Below, piece after piece: positions 43,275-52,266 of a stretch of DNA of 64,000 bases. The notes under the pieces are model-generated. The model saw only the letters and a program-made list of their open reading frames with translations, had not been told where the DNA came from and did not search any database. Source of the DNA: Phycisphaerales bacterium (GTDB lineage Bacteria; Planctomycetota; Phycisphaerae; Phycisphaerales; UBA1924); NCBI GenBank assembly GCA_905339235.1, contig CAJPFG010000017.1, forward strand, positions 148,324-212,323. Direction: 5' to 3'. The translations under genes were made by a program, and so were the position numbers. Each line of letters opens with the position of its first letter. Position 1 is the first letter of the stretch.

Positions 43275-44318
43275 ATGACGATTCTGGTGACAGGCGGGGC
43301 GGGGTATATCGGGTCGCATGCCGTGCAGCGGCTGCTGCGTGATGGGCATCGCGTGGTGTCGCTCGACAACTTTTTCCGCGGCCATGCGCGGGCGATGGGC
43401 TTGCTTGGGGCGAAGTTCCCGGGGAAACTCGAATCCGTCGTCGGGGACGTGACGAATCGGGAGTGCGTGCTCGAGGCGATACGGACGTTCGGTGTCACGA
43501 CGGTCATGCACTTCGCGGCCCACGCCTATGTTGGCGAATCGGTCGAGCAGCCGCTGGTGTACTACCACAACAACGTCACCGGGCTGGTGAGCGTGCTGTG
43601 GGCGTGCGACCAGGCGGGCGCGGGCGGGAAGCGGGTCACGCGGTTCGTGTTCTCGTCCTCGTGCTCGACATACGGCCAACCGCCCGCGGGGATGATCCCT
43701 GTGCGCGAGGATTGTCCGCAGGCGCCGGTTTCGCCTTATGGGCGCACGAAACTGATCGGCGAGCAGATCCTGCGGGACTATGCGGAATCGAAGCGGATGG
43801 CGGGAACCGAGTTTGCGTGCACGTTTCTGCGATACTTCAACGTCTGCGGGTGCGACCGGTCGGGGGTGCTGGGGGAGGATCACACGCCCGAGACGCACCT
43901 GATCCCCGTGGTTTTGCAGGCGGCGATGGGTCAGCGGCCCCACGTGGGGCTTTTCGGGACCGACTATCCGACGCCCGACGGCACGTGTGTGCGGGATTAC
44001 GTGCACGTTGAGGACCTGGTGGATGCGCACGTGCGGGCGATGAGCACGGCGAACGCCGCGGACGTTCGTGCGTACAACGTTGGGATAGGCAAGGGGTATT
44101 CCGTGCGCCAGATTGTCGACACGGTGCGCGCGGTGACGGGGCGTGAGATCAAGGTGGTGGAGCAGCCGCGGCGGGCGGGAGACCCGCCCGAGGTGTTCAA
44201 CGACCCGACGAAGATCAAGCGTGAACTGGGATGGAACCCGCAGGTGACCGATATCAGGGAGATGATCGCGAGCGCATGGAAATGGTTCGAAGCAAACCCG
44301 AGGGGGTACGGAGCGTGA
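43275..44318 (+). CDS. galE: UDP-glucose 4-epimerase
   Basis: 347 residues, short-chain dehydrogenase/reductase fold. The NAD site is TGGAGYIGSH at the N-terminus; the catalytic SSSCSTYG and SPYGRTK (Tyr-x3-Lys) and the YVHVEDL segment are typical of GalE. It interconverts UDP-glucose and UDP-galactose. Its stop overlaps the next gene as GTGA. Confidence 0.93.
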   Translation: MTILVTGGAGYIGSHAVQRLLRDGHRVVSLDNFFRGHARAMGLLGAKFPGKLESVVGDVTNRECVLEAIRTFGVTTVMHFAAHAYVGESVEQPLVYYHNNVTGLVSVLWACDQAGAGGKRVTRFVFSSSCSTYGQPPAGMIPVREDCPQAPVSPYGRTKLIGEQILRDYAESKRMAGTEFACTFLRYFNVCGCDRSGVLGEDHTPETHLIPVVLQAAMGQRPHVGLFGTDYPTPDGTCVRDYVHVEDLVDAHVRAMSTANAADVRAYNVGIGKGYSVRQIVDTVRAVTGREIKVVEQPRRAGDPPEVFNDPTKIKRELGWNPQVTDIREMIASAWKWFEANPRGYGA

Positions 44319-45625
44319 AGAAGGGCGTGTGGAGTTGGGTGCTGGCGGGAGTGGTGTGGGCAGCGCCGGCGAGTGCGCAGCCGGCCGCGCCCGAGGCGCC
44401 GAGTTTCCCGACGATCGACCTGTGGGGCGGCTTCCCGAAGGTGGATGCGGGCGCGCCGTTCCTGCCGCTGGACGATGCGTGGCCGAAGCGATGGAGCCGC
44501 AACGGGCATGTCGGGGTGGTTGAAGAGATCACGAGCCCGATTTATCGGCCCGAGGGCGAACGGTGGGGGTTCAGCGTCAAGGCCAAGCCGGCGGCGAGCG
44601 TGCCCGAGGCGCGGATGCTGCTGGGCGAATCGGCGCCGGACGGGTTGCAGGTGCTGCTCGAGGGGCCGGGGGCGTTTGTGGTCGGCGCGGAGTTAAGGCC
44701 GGAGGGCGTGAAGGTGCCGCGCCGGAGGCAGTTCAACGCGGACCTGACGTTTCGGTTCGTGTCGGCGCAGGAGGAAGGCCCGGCGCTGATCCGGATCGAG
44801 CGGACGTGGTTCGCGTACTTCGCGCCGGAGGGGCTGGAGGGAAACGCGAGGCCGCGGGCGGTGGTGCTGCTGATGCCGGGCATGTTCGGAACGCCGGAGC
44901 CGGTGGCGAGCGGGTTGACCATTTCGCTGCGGAAGCGGGGGATGGGTGTGCTGCGGATGATCGCGCATCCGTCTCGGCTGACGGAGCGGCTGGAACTGAC
45001 GCTGGATCCTTCGGGGGATCTGGAGGGCGAGGCGAAGCGAGCGGCCGCGGCGTTCGATTCGAGGGAGGCCGAGTGCGCGTACGCGGCACAGGCTGCGTTC
45101 TTGCACCTGGAGTCGTCGCGTGAGGAGACGGTGGGTGTGCCGAGCGTGGTGGTCGGGTTCAGCGCCGGGGGCATCACGCTGGCGCCGGTGGTGGCGAGGG
45201 ATTCGGGGCGGTACCAGGCGGCGGTGATGGTGGGGGCGGGGTGCCACTGGTGGTTGATGAACGAGAAGAGCAACTACCGAACCTTTATCGATGCGATCGA
45301 GGTGACGTGGTCGGCGCCGGCGGCGGAGGCGGATCGGGCGCGGGTGCGAGAGACGTATCTGCAAGCGGCGCGGCTGGATTCGTACAACACGGCGCAGGCG
45401 ATGCGCGGGCGGGCGACTCTGATGATCCAGGGCGCGGCCGACATGGCGGTGCCCACGCCGCTGGGCGATGTGCTGTGGGAGCGGTGCGGGCGGCCGGAGC
45501 GGTGGATGGTGGACGGGGGCCATGAACTGCTGTTCATGCAGTTGTCGTCGTACTACGAGCGGATCGGCGAGTGGATCGAGGGTCGGCTGGCCCCGGGGAA
45601 TGCCGACAAGGCGGTGGGGCCGTGA
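44315..45625 (+). CDS. Secreted alpha/beta hydrolase
   Basis: 436 residues from GTG 44315, giving the signal peptide KKGVWSWVLAGVVWAAPASA. The hydrolase part begins after about residue 200. The nucleophile elbow is VVGFSAGG, with candidate acid in IQGAADMAVP and His in VDGGHELLF. The N-terminal 180 residues match nothing I know. It starts inside the galE stop, as does the next gene in its own stop, so three genes are translationally chained. The substrate is unknown. Confidence 0.78.
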   Translation: MKKGVWSWVLAGVVWAAPASAQPAAPEAPSFPTIDLWGGFPKVDAGAPFLPLDDAWPKRWSRNGHVGVVEEITSPIYRPEGERWGFSVKAKPAASVPEARMLLGESAPDGLQVLLEGPGAFVVGAELRPEGVKVPRRRQFNADLTFRFVSAQEEGPALIRIERTWFAYFAPEGLEGNARPRAVVLLMPGMFGTPEPVASGLTISLRKRGMGVLRMIAHPSRLTERLELTLDPSGDLEGEAKRAAAAFDSREAECAYAAQAAFLHLESSREETVGVPSVVVGFSAGGITLAPVVARDSGRYQAAVMVGAGCHWWLMNEKSNYRTFIDAIEVTWSAPAAEADRARVRETYLQAARLDSYNTAQAMRGRATLMIQGAADMAVPTPLGDVLWERCGRPERWMVDGGHELLFMQLSSYYERIGEWIEGRLAPGNADKAVGP

Positions 45626-46584
45626 TCGCCGTTGTCAGCCCGTATCACCTCACCTCGCGCGAGGCGCCGGTGATGGTGGCGATCCTGCTGGCGCGACGGG
45701 TCGTGACGCTGCTGCCGGCGCCGGGCAACGGCGATGCGCAGACAGCCCACCAAACGGCGGAGCGGGTGCCGGTGTACGGCGAACTGGCGCGAACATGGGC
45801 GTGGGCGGCCGGGCTGTTTGAGGCGGGGGTGGTGGGGAGCGACCTGGAGGGCGATTCGCCCGGCGGCGATCTTGGACGCGTGTGCGAGGCGATCCGCAAG
45901 GATGAGCGGTATTCGCCGCTGCGGGCGTTCGTGCGCGAAGCGGATTACGAGTCGCAGCGGGCGTATCTCGAGGCCCTTTCGCGGGACATTCTGAAGGCGG
46001 GGCCTGACCCGGGGCTCTCGGTGCCGGTGGTGGCGGCGCTGGACCGGTTCGCGGCGCGATGCGGCGCGGTGGTTGCGAGGCCGACCCCGGTGTCGGTGGC
46101 GCAACGGGCGGAGTTGCGGCTGGGGCGCGAGGCGTTCGGGTTTGCGATGCCGGTGCTGCTGCAGGCCGACGCGGGCCGGATCGTGCGGGTGCGCGAGGTG
46201 CTGGCGCGGGAGTTGGATGAACTGCGCGACGCGATCGAGGGACAACCGGGCGCGATTCGGGAGGGCGGGGCGGTGTCGGGCGCGGCTGTGCAGCGGATCG
46301 GGCGCGCGGCCGCGGGGCTGGCGGCGGCGTTTGAATCCCGGCGCGAGGAGTGGAGCGAGGGCGCGAAGGACGACGAGGTGCGGGTGGTGGAGAGCGTGGC
46401 GACGGTCACGGGCGTGGTGCTGCCGGCGAACGCGGTGCTGCAATCGGGCGTGACGGCGATGAATGCGCTGTGCGGAGTGAGCGCCTGGGCGCGGAGCGAA
46501 GGGGAGGCTCTGCCGGCGGTCTTTGATCCGGTGGAGGGGCGGTTCGTGCTCACGCTGATGGTGAAGGTGATGGGGAAGCGCTGA
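45622..46584 (+). CDS. Uncharacterised protein
   Basis: 320 residues, no family recognised. There is no signal peptide or membrane helix. It is mostly alpha-helical and rich in Ala, Arg, Glu and Val, with a central [22 protein letters not shown] and an Ala-rich C-terminal half. The GTG start is fused to the hydrolase stop (GTGA), so it is co-translated with a secreted hydrolase although itself cytoplasmic. Confidence 0.65.
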   Translation: MIAVVSPYHLTSREAPVMVAILLARRVVTLLPAPGNGDAQTAHQTAERVPVYGELARTWAWAAGLFEAGVVGSDLEGDSPGGDLGRVCEAIRKDERYSPLRAFVREADYESQRAYLEALSRDILKAGPDPGLSVPVVAALDRFAARCGAVVARPTPVSVAQRAELRLGREAFGFAMPVLLQADAGRIVRVREVLARELDELRDAIEGQPGAIREGGAVSGAAVQRIGRAAAGLAAAFESRREEWSEGAKDDEVRVVESVATVTGVVLPANAVLQSGVTAMNALCGVSAWARSEGEALPAVFDPVEGRFVLTLMVKVMGKR

Positions 46585-46614
46585 CCGGGGGGCGGGGAGC
46601 GGCGGGGTGGCCTC

Positions 46615-46620
46615 TACCAT
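46615..46620 (+). promoter_or_regulatory. TACCAT box 5 nt before the YyaL-like gene
   Basis: A TANNNT hexamer next to ATG 46626 with no ribosome site. Confidence 0.4.
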
Positions 46621-46625
46621 CACGC

Positions 46626-48998
46626 ATGACAAACCGCCTGGCGCGTGAGACCAGTCCGTACCTGCTGCAGCATGCGGAGAATCCGGTGGATTGGTGGGCG
46701 TGGGGGCCGGAGGCGTTCGCGGAGGCGCGCCGGCGGGACGTGCCGATTTTTCTGTCGATCGGCTACTCGACGTGTTATTGGTGTCACGTGATGGAGCGGG
46801 AGTCGTTCGAGAGCGCGGACATCGCTCGCGCGATCAATGAAAACTTCGTGGCGATCAAGGTTGATCGCGAAGAGCGGCCGGACGTGGACGAGGTGTACAT
46901 GGCCGCGACGCTGGTGATGCGCGGGCACGGCGGGTGGCCGATGTCGGCATTCCTGGAGCCCGGGTCGCTGAAGCCGTACTTCTGCGGGACGTATTTTCCG
47001 CCCGAGCCGCGGCATGGGATACCGGATTTTCCGGCGGTGCTGGCGTCGATGTCGAAGGCGTGGCGTGAGCAGCGCGAGGCGGTGATGTCGCAGAGCGAGG
47101 AAGTGGCGAAAGCGGTGCGGGAGCATCTGGCGGGGGAGAGCGGGGGCGCGGAGTTGGGGCAGGAGATCGTGGCCGATGCGCTCTCGCAGTTTCTGCGGAC
47201 GTTTGATCGGACGAACGGGGGCTTCGGTGATGCGCCGAAGTTTCCGCAGCCGGCGATCCTGGAGTTCATGCTGGATGTGCGGGAGCGGGCCGCGGACGAC
47301 TCGACGGGCGATGCGATCGATATCGCGATGCGGAAGACGCTGGACGCGATGATGCTGGGGGGGATCCGGGATCAACTGGGGGGTGGTTTTCATCGGTACG
47401 CGGTGGATGTGACGTGGACGGTGCCGCACTTCGAGAAGATGCTGTACGACAATGCGGCGCTGGTGGGGGTGTACGCGAGGGCGGCGCGGCGGTATGGGGA
47501 TCGCGAGTACGCGCGGGTGGTGCACGAGACGGTGCGGTATGTGTGCACGCGCCTGGGGAGTCCTCATGGGGCGTTTCTGAGCGCGCAGGACGCGGAGACG
47601 GGCGGGCGCGAGGGTGATCCGTATCTGTGGACGCCGGAGGAGGTGCGCGGGGCGCTGTGCCCGCCGGAGTTGGCGGGGGTGCCGGAGTTGGAAGGGACGG
47701 CGCGGGCCGCGGCGGAGTTTGCGGTTGGGGTGTTCGGGCTGGGGGGCCCGCCGAACTTCCGTGATCCGCATCATCCGGAAGAGCCGTCCAAGTGGGTGTT
47801 GAGGCTGGCGGATCGGCCGGAGCGGCTGGCGGGCTCGGTGCAGTTGGGGCCGGTTGAGTTCGTGGAGAGGGTGACGCGGGTGAGCGCGGCGTTGCTGGAG
47901 GCGCGGGATCGGCGTGCGCAGGCGCGGACGGACGACAAGGTGATCGCGGCGTGGAACGGGATGATGATCGCGGCGCTGGCGACGGCTTCGCGCGAACTGG
48001 AAGCGCCGGCGTACCTGGCGACGGCCGAGCGCGCGATGGATTTCGTGCTGCGGGTCATGCGGGATGAGCGGGGCGGGCTGCTGCGGACGCACCGCGGGGG
48101 GATTTCGAAGATCCCCGGCTTGCTGGAGGATTACGGGTTTGTCATGCAGGGGCTGCTGGAGATTGCCCGGTGCCATGAAGGCGAGGAGAGGGAGCGGCGG
48201 GTGTCGCAGGCGCTGGGGTTGCTGGGGCACGCGAAGGCCGCGTTCTTTGAGGATGCGTCGGGGATGGTGTATGACACCCGGGCGGATGCGCCAGATTTGT
48301 TTGTGCGCACGTGCTCGTTGCACGACGGGGCGCTGGCGAGCGGGTTTTCGGCGATGGTGCATGCGATGATCGACCTGACCGAGTTGACGGGCGACGCGGC
48401 GCACTCGCAGCGCGCGGTCGCGGCGCTGGCGGGGGTGAGCGGGCGGCTGGCGGGCTCGCCGGCGGGGAGCGTGAACAGCGTGCGGGCGCTGCTGCGGCTG
48501 CTGATCGCGGGGGAATCGCCCGCGGCGCGGCCGGCGAGCGCCGCGGAGGTTCGCAAGCCCAAGGCGGTGGCATCGCAGCGGAGGCTGCCGGCGAACCAGG
48601 GGGTCGTGCAGGTATTCGCGGGGGTAGAGCGGGTTGAGGTGAAGGAGGGAGAGCCGGCGGAGTTGACCGTGCTGGTTCAGATTGCGGAAGGATGGCACGT
48701 GCCGGCGGCAGACCCGGGGAAAACCCAAGCGGGGATGCGGCTTATCCCGTTCAGGGTTGATACCTCGGGCGGGACCGGTGTGCGCGCGTATGCGGACTAT
48801 CCGGCGGGCCAAGACATGGGAGAGGGCGAACTGCGGGTGAAGGTGTACAGCGGAACGTTCGAACTTCGTGTGGCGCTGGAGCGCGAAGGGGCGTTGCGCG
48901 GGCATCCGAGGCTGGTGGTGAAGTATCAGCCGTGTTCGGCGTCGGAATGTCTGGAGCCGGTCGCCGCGGAACTGGATATCGGGGTGGCGGAAGCGTGA
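46626..48998 (+). CDS. YyaL/SSP411-like DUF255 thioredoxin-domain protein fused to a DsbD-N-like domain
   Basis: 790 residues. Residues 1-160 are the DUF255 thioredoxin-like domain, with [14 protein letters not shown] and CYWCHVME (CxxC). A six-hairpin toroid follows ([26 protein letters not shown]). The last 150 residues form a separate beta-rich domain resembling the DsbD N-terminal domain ([23 protein letters not shown], a cysteine pair). YyaL proteins are of unknown activity. DsbD-alpha domains receive electrons in the periplasm, yet no signal peptide is visible, so location is puzzling. Confidence 0.85.
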   Translation: MTNRLARETSPYLLQHAENPVDWWAWGPEAFAEARRRDVPIFLSIGYSTCYWCHVMERESFESADIARAINENFVAIKVDREERPDVDEVYMAATLVMRGHGGWPMSAFLEPGSLKPYFCGTYFPPEPRHGIPDFPAVLASMSKAWREQREAVMSQSEEVAKAVREHLAGESGGAELGQEIVADALSQFLRTFDRTNGGFGDAPKFPQPAILEFMLDVRERAADDSTGDAIDIAMRKTLDAMMLGGIRDQLGGGFHRYAVDVTWTVPHFEKMLYDNAALVGVYARAARRYGDREYARVVHETVRYVCTRLGSPHGAFLSAQDAETGGREGDPYLWTPEEVRGALCPPELAGVPELEGTARAAAEFAVGVFGLGGPPNFRDPHHPEEPSKWVLRLADRPERLAGSVQLGPVEFVERVTRVSAALLEARDRRAQARTDDKVIAAWNGMMIAALATASRELEAPAYLATAERAMDFVLRVMRDERGGLLRTHRGGISKIPGLLEDYGFVMQGLLEIARCHEGEERERRVSQALGLLGHAKAAFFEDASGMVYDTRADAPDLFVRTCSLHDGALASGFSAMVHAMIDLTELTGDAAHSQRAVAALAGVSGRLAGSPAGSVNSVRALLRLLIAGESPAARPASAAEVRKPKAVASQRRLPANQGVVQVFAGVERVEVKEGEPAELTVLVQIAEGWHVPAADPGKTQAGMRLIPFRVDTSGGTGVRAYADYPAGQDMGEGELRVKVYSGTFELRVALEREGALRGHPRLVVKYQPCSASECLEPVAAELDIGVAEA

Positions 48999-49010
48999 TG
49001 AAAAAAGGGC

Positions 49011-49039
49011 TTGCCGGTCCGAGAAGAATGTCGTATGCT
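49011..49039 (+). promoter_or_regulatory. Promoter of the dockerin-like secreted protein gene
   Basis: TTGCCG, 17 bases, TATGCT. The predicted start near 49046 gives a 77-base leader ending in AAGGAG and ATG 49123. Confidence 0.6.
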
Positions 49040-49122
49040 CGGAACGCGCGGCCCGGGTCGGCGGCGTTCTTCATGCGTTCGGCAGCCACGAAACCCCGAT
49101 TCCCGGGGTGAAGGAGTTCATT

Positions 49123-51465
49123 ATGGATAGCAGGATGAGGGGGAAGCGGGTGGCGGCGTGGTTTCTCGGCGTGGCGGGGGTGGCGGCGAGCGCGGGCGTT
49201 GCGAACGCGCAGTGCACCGGGTTTACGGTGATGCCTTCGTCGGGCGGGGTGATCGTCCCGGGCACGACGGACATCGGGAATCACTGCGACGATTGCGTGA
49301 CGAACGTGGCGATTCCGTTTCCGGTGATGCTGTACGGCGCGTCGTACACGGCCGTGAACGCGAGCAGCAACGGCAACCTGCAGTTCACGACGGGCAGCAA
49401 CACGTACCAGAATGCGTGTCTTCCGCAGGGGAGCATCGGGGTGGCGTTGTGCCCGCAGTGGGATGACCTTCGGACGGACGGGGCGGGCGAGGGCATTTTT
49501 ACGTCGGTTTCGGGCGTGGCGCCGAACCGCGTGTTCAATATCGAGTGGCGGACGCGCTATTACGGCGGCGGGGGAACCACGAACTTCGAGGTGCGGCTGT
49601 TCGAGGACAACTCGCACTTTGATGTGATCTACGCGACGGTCGCGCAGGGCGGATCGAGCGCGACGGTGGGCGCCCAGCACACGACCTATCCGGCGACTCA
49701 GTTTGCGTGCAACGCGGGCGGGCTCACGCCGGGAATGGTGCTGACGTTCAACTGCACGAACGGATCGATCCCGCCGAGCGGCTCGGGCGCGGCGACGCCG
49801 TCGAGCATTTACTCGTGCGGGGCCGGAGGAACGACGCTGCTGACGGTCAACGTGACGCCGGGGTTCAATCCGGCGAGCACGGGGATCGGCGTGACCGCCG
49901 ACTTGTCGAGCCTGGCGGGGAGCGGGACGCAGACGTTCTATGACGACGGCACGAACGGCGACGTAACGCCCGGGAACAACGTGTTCAGTTACCAGGTCAC
50001 GGTGCCGCCTTCGGTGACGCCGGGCAACAAGAGCGTGACGTTCACGGTGAGCGACGCGGAGGGGCGGTCGTCGGGCGGGGTGTTCGGGTTGACGGTCAAT
50101 CCGTGCCCGTCGGCGGGGCCGGACGTGTTCGTGGCGCGGCTGACGGACGTGGGGTACTACGGGGTGACGGGCGGGATCACGGCGTACGCGATCGGCACCG
50201 ACGCGTGCAACGCGGGCGACGTGCCGGTGATGTGGCTGGCGAACAACAACCAGCACCCGGTGATCGCGCAGAACATGTACCGCCTGAAGAACGGGCGGTT
50301 CGAGCAGATCGGCCAATCGTGGCTGAAGCACGGCTTCTCGTCCACGAACAGCGGGACGTGCGGGGCGTGCACGCCGCCGCCGCTTGGCGGGCAGCAGTTG
50401 GGCGTGGGATGTTCGGACGCGTACGGGTCGGGGTTGAACGGTTCGCAGGGGAACCTGGGTCCGCGGTCGCAGGTGAACGCGACGACCGGGGCGTATCCGA
50501 TGCCGCACGGGACGGGGAGCACGGGGACGATCGGGATGCGGCTGCAGGTGATGACGGCGGACATCGATCCGGCGCAGAACGCGGGGGCGTTGTATTTCGG
50601 CGAGTGCCAGTATGTGACGGCGGATGATGCCCAGTGGAACAACAACACGAACCCGGCGATTAATGGGTTGAACAACGCGACGCACCAGCGGATTCTGATT
50701 CCGACGGCGACTTCGACGCCGACGCTGACGGCGACGGTGCAGCGGATGGCGCCGGCGATCCGGGCGTGGAAGGACGCGGACCCGGCGGTGTCGCTGGTGG
50801 CCGCGGATTATGTGGATAACTCGGTTCCCGGGCCGGGGATCGTGGCACGGTTCTGGGTGGCGGGCAAGGCGACGGACAACGGCGACGGAACGTGGCACTA
50901 CGAGTACGCGGTGTTCAACCTGAACTCGGATCGGAGCGGGGGCGGGTTCACGATTCCGACGGGAGCGGGCGTGGCGGTGTCGAACGTGGGGTTCCACGGC
51001 ATTTTCGCGCACTCGGGCGAGCCGTATCCGAACACCGCGGCGAACCCGGACAGTTGGCCGAGTTCAGTGTCGGGGTCCGGCGTGACGTGGTCGGCGCCGG
51101 AGCCGTACCTGCCGCCCAACGGCGACAATGCGAACGCGCTTCGCTGGGGCACGATGTACAACTTCCGGTTCGATGCGAACGCTGCGCCGGTCATGGGCGC
51201 GGGGACGATCGGGCTGTTCAAGCCGGGCGCGATTCCGTCGGTGGACGCGGCGGGGATTCCGATCCCCGGGAATGGGCCGTGCGACCCGGACGTGAACTGC
51301 GACGGCGCGGTGAACGGGTTTGATGTGGAGGCGACCGAGCAGGCGGTCAATGGCGACATGTCGAACTTCTGCCAGGCGAGCGCCGACTTTAACCGCGATG
51401 GCGCGGAGAACGGGTTCGACGTCGAGGCGGTGGAGCAGAGCGTGAACGGCGGGCCGTGCCCGTAA
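49123..51465 (+). CDS. Secreted beta-rich protein with C-terminal dockerin-like module
   Basis: 780 residues. The signal peptide ends at ANAQ (about residue 27). The N-terminal 240 residues resemble nidogen-like extracellular domains (FPVMLYGASYTAVNASSNGNLQF; YGGGGTTNFEVRLFED). An Ig-like stretch and a long middle domain follow (AENMYRLKNGRFEQIGQSWLKH type). It ends in two calcium-loop repeats, DVNCDGAVNGFDVEATEQAV and SADFNRDGAENGFDVEAVEQ, the dockerin-like module common on Planctomycetota secreted proteins. It is expected to dock on a cell-surface partner. ATG 49123 is chosen because AAGGAG lies 6 bases upstream. Confidence 0.8.
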   Translation: MDSRMRGKRVAAWFLGVAGVAASAGVANAQCTGFTVMPSSGGVIVPGTTDIGNHCDDCVTNVAIPFPVMLYGASYTAVNASSNGNLQFTTGSNTYQNACLPQGSIGVALCPQWDDLRTDGAGEGIFTSVSGVAPNRVFNIEWRTRYYGGGGTTNFEVRLFEDNSHFDVIYATVAQGGSSATVGAQHTTYPATQFACNAGGLTPGMVLTFNCTNGSIPPSGSGAATPSSIYSCGAGGTTLLTVNVTPGFNPASTGIGVTADLSSLAGSGTQTFYDDGTNGDVTPGNNVFSYQVTVPPSVTPGNKSVTFTVSDAEGRSSGGVFGLTVNPCPSAGPDVFVARLTDVGYYGVTGGITAYAIGTDACNAGDVPVMWLANNNQHPVIAQNMYRLKNGRFEQIGQSWLKHGFSSTNSGTCGACTPPPLGGQQLGVGCSDAYGSGLNGSQGNLGPRSQVNATTGAYPMPHGTGSTGTIGMRLQVMTADIDPAQNAGALYFGECQYVTADDAQWNNNTNPAINGLNNATHQRILIPTATSTPTLTATVQRMAPAIRAWKDADPAVSLVAADYVDNSVPGPGIVARFWVAGKATDNGDGTWHYEYAVFNLNSDRSGGGFTIPTGAGVAVSNVGFHGIFAHSGEPYPNTAANPDSWPSSVSGSGVTWSAPEPYLPPNGDNANALRWGTMYNFRFDANAAPVMGAGTIGLFKPGAIPSVDAAGIPIPGNGPCDPDVNCDGAVNGFDVEATEQAVNGDMSNFCQASADFNRDGAENGFDVEAVEQSVNGGPCP

Positions 51466-51493
51466 GGGGCGATGGCGCGTGAAAGGTATTGGG

Positions 51494-51527
51494 GGCCCTG
51501 GGCTTTGTGCCCGGGGCCTTCTTTTTT
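51494..51527 (+). terminator. Rho-independent terminator after the dockerin-like gene
   Basis: GGCCCTGGGC, loop TTTGT, GCCCGGGGCC (one internal mismatch), then TTCTTTTTT. Confidence 0.92.
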
Positions 51528-51532
51528 CTCGC

Positions 51533-52198
51533 TCAGGGTTCGGAGAGCAGATGATGGGAGTTGAGGGCGAGTTCCACCTGCTCGGCGGTGTTTTTCGTGT
51601 GGTCGATGAGTTGGCAACGCCAGCCGAGTTGCCGGGCGGCGGCGATGTTTTCGGCGAGGTCGTCGAAGAAGAGGATTTCGGCGCCCCGGAAGCCGACCTG
51701 GGCTTCGAAGACGCGGTAGATGGCGGGATCGGGTTTGGCGAGGCCGAGGATGTGGCTGGCGTGGCGGTTGTTCAGGCGAAGCGGGGCGGAGAAGAGGGGG
51801 AGGCCGTCGCGTTGGCCGCGGCCGAGGCGGGACCAGTGGGTGGCGTTGGTGTTGGAGAGGATGGCGGTGTCGGCGCGGTTGGCGGAGACGAGGCGCTGGA
51901 GCAAGGCGTCGATGCCTTCGTATTCGGCGTAGACCCAGGCGTTATGGAGAAGGCGGACCTGGGATTCGGAGTAGAGGTGGTTGGTGGCCGCGGCGAGGGC
52001 GGGGAAGAAGTCGTTGCAGGCGATCTTGCCGGTGTGGTGGAGTTTGGCGAGGTCGCGGCGGCGCTGGACGAGTTCGGGGGCGGCGACGGCGTCGTGGTAG
52101 GGCGTGCCGGTGGCGGCGCAGGCCTCGGCCCAGGAGCGATGGTGCTTGATGATGACGCCGCCGAGATCGAAGCAGATGAGACGGATGGGAGTGGGCAT
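51533..52198 (-). CDS. HAD-superfamily hydrolase
   Basis: 221 residues. Motif I is ICFDLGGVII, motif II AILSNTN, motif III GLAKPDPAIY and motif IV ILFFDDLAEN, giving a haloacid-dehalogenase-like phosphatase of the epoxide-hydrolase/YihX type. The usual second Asp of motif I (DxD) is replaced by Gly, which would weaken or change phosphatase activity. ATG 52198 is taken over the in-frame TTG at 52213. Confidence 0.87.
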   Translation of the reverse strand: MPTPIRLICFDLGGVIIKHHRSWAEACAATGTPYHDAVAAPELVQRRRDLAKLHHTGKIACNDFFPALAAATNHLYSESQVRLLHNAWVYAEYEGIDALLQRLVSANRADTAILSNTNATHWSRLGRGQRDGLPLFSAPLRLNNRHASHILGLAKPDPAIYRVFEAQVGFRGAEILFFDDLAENIAAARQLGWRCQLIDHTKNTAEQVELALNSHHLLSEP

Positions 52199-52266
52199 GG
52201 GGGGAAATGGCAAATGGCGAGTTCGGAGTTGAGACAGGGTTGCGGTTTGGTGCGGTGGGTTGGAGG
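52199..52266. repeat. Heptanucleotide-periodic spacer between HAD and truD
   Basis: AATGGCA, AATGGCG, AGTTCGG, AGTTGAG and further G/T-rich 7-base units fill the whole 68-base spacer. Confidence 0.5.
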
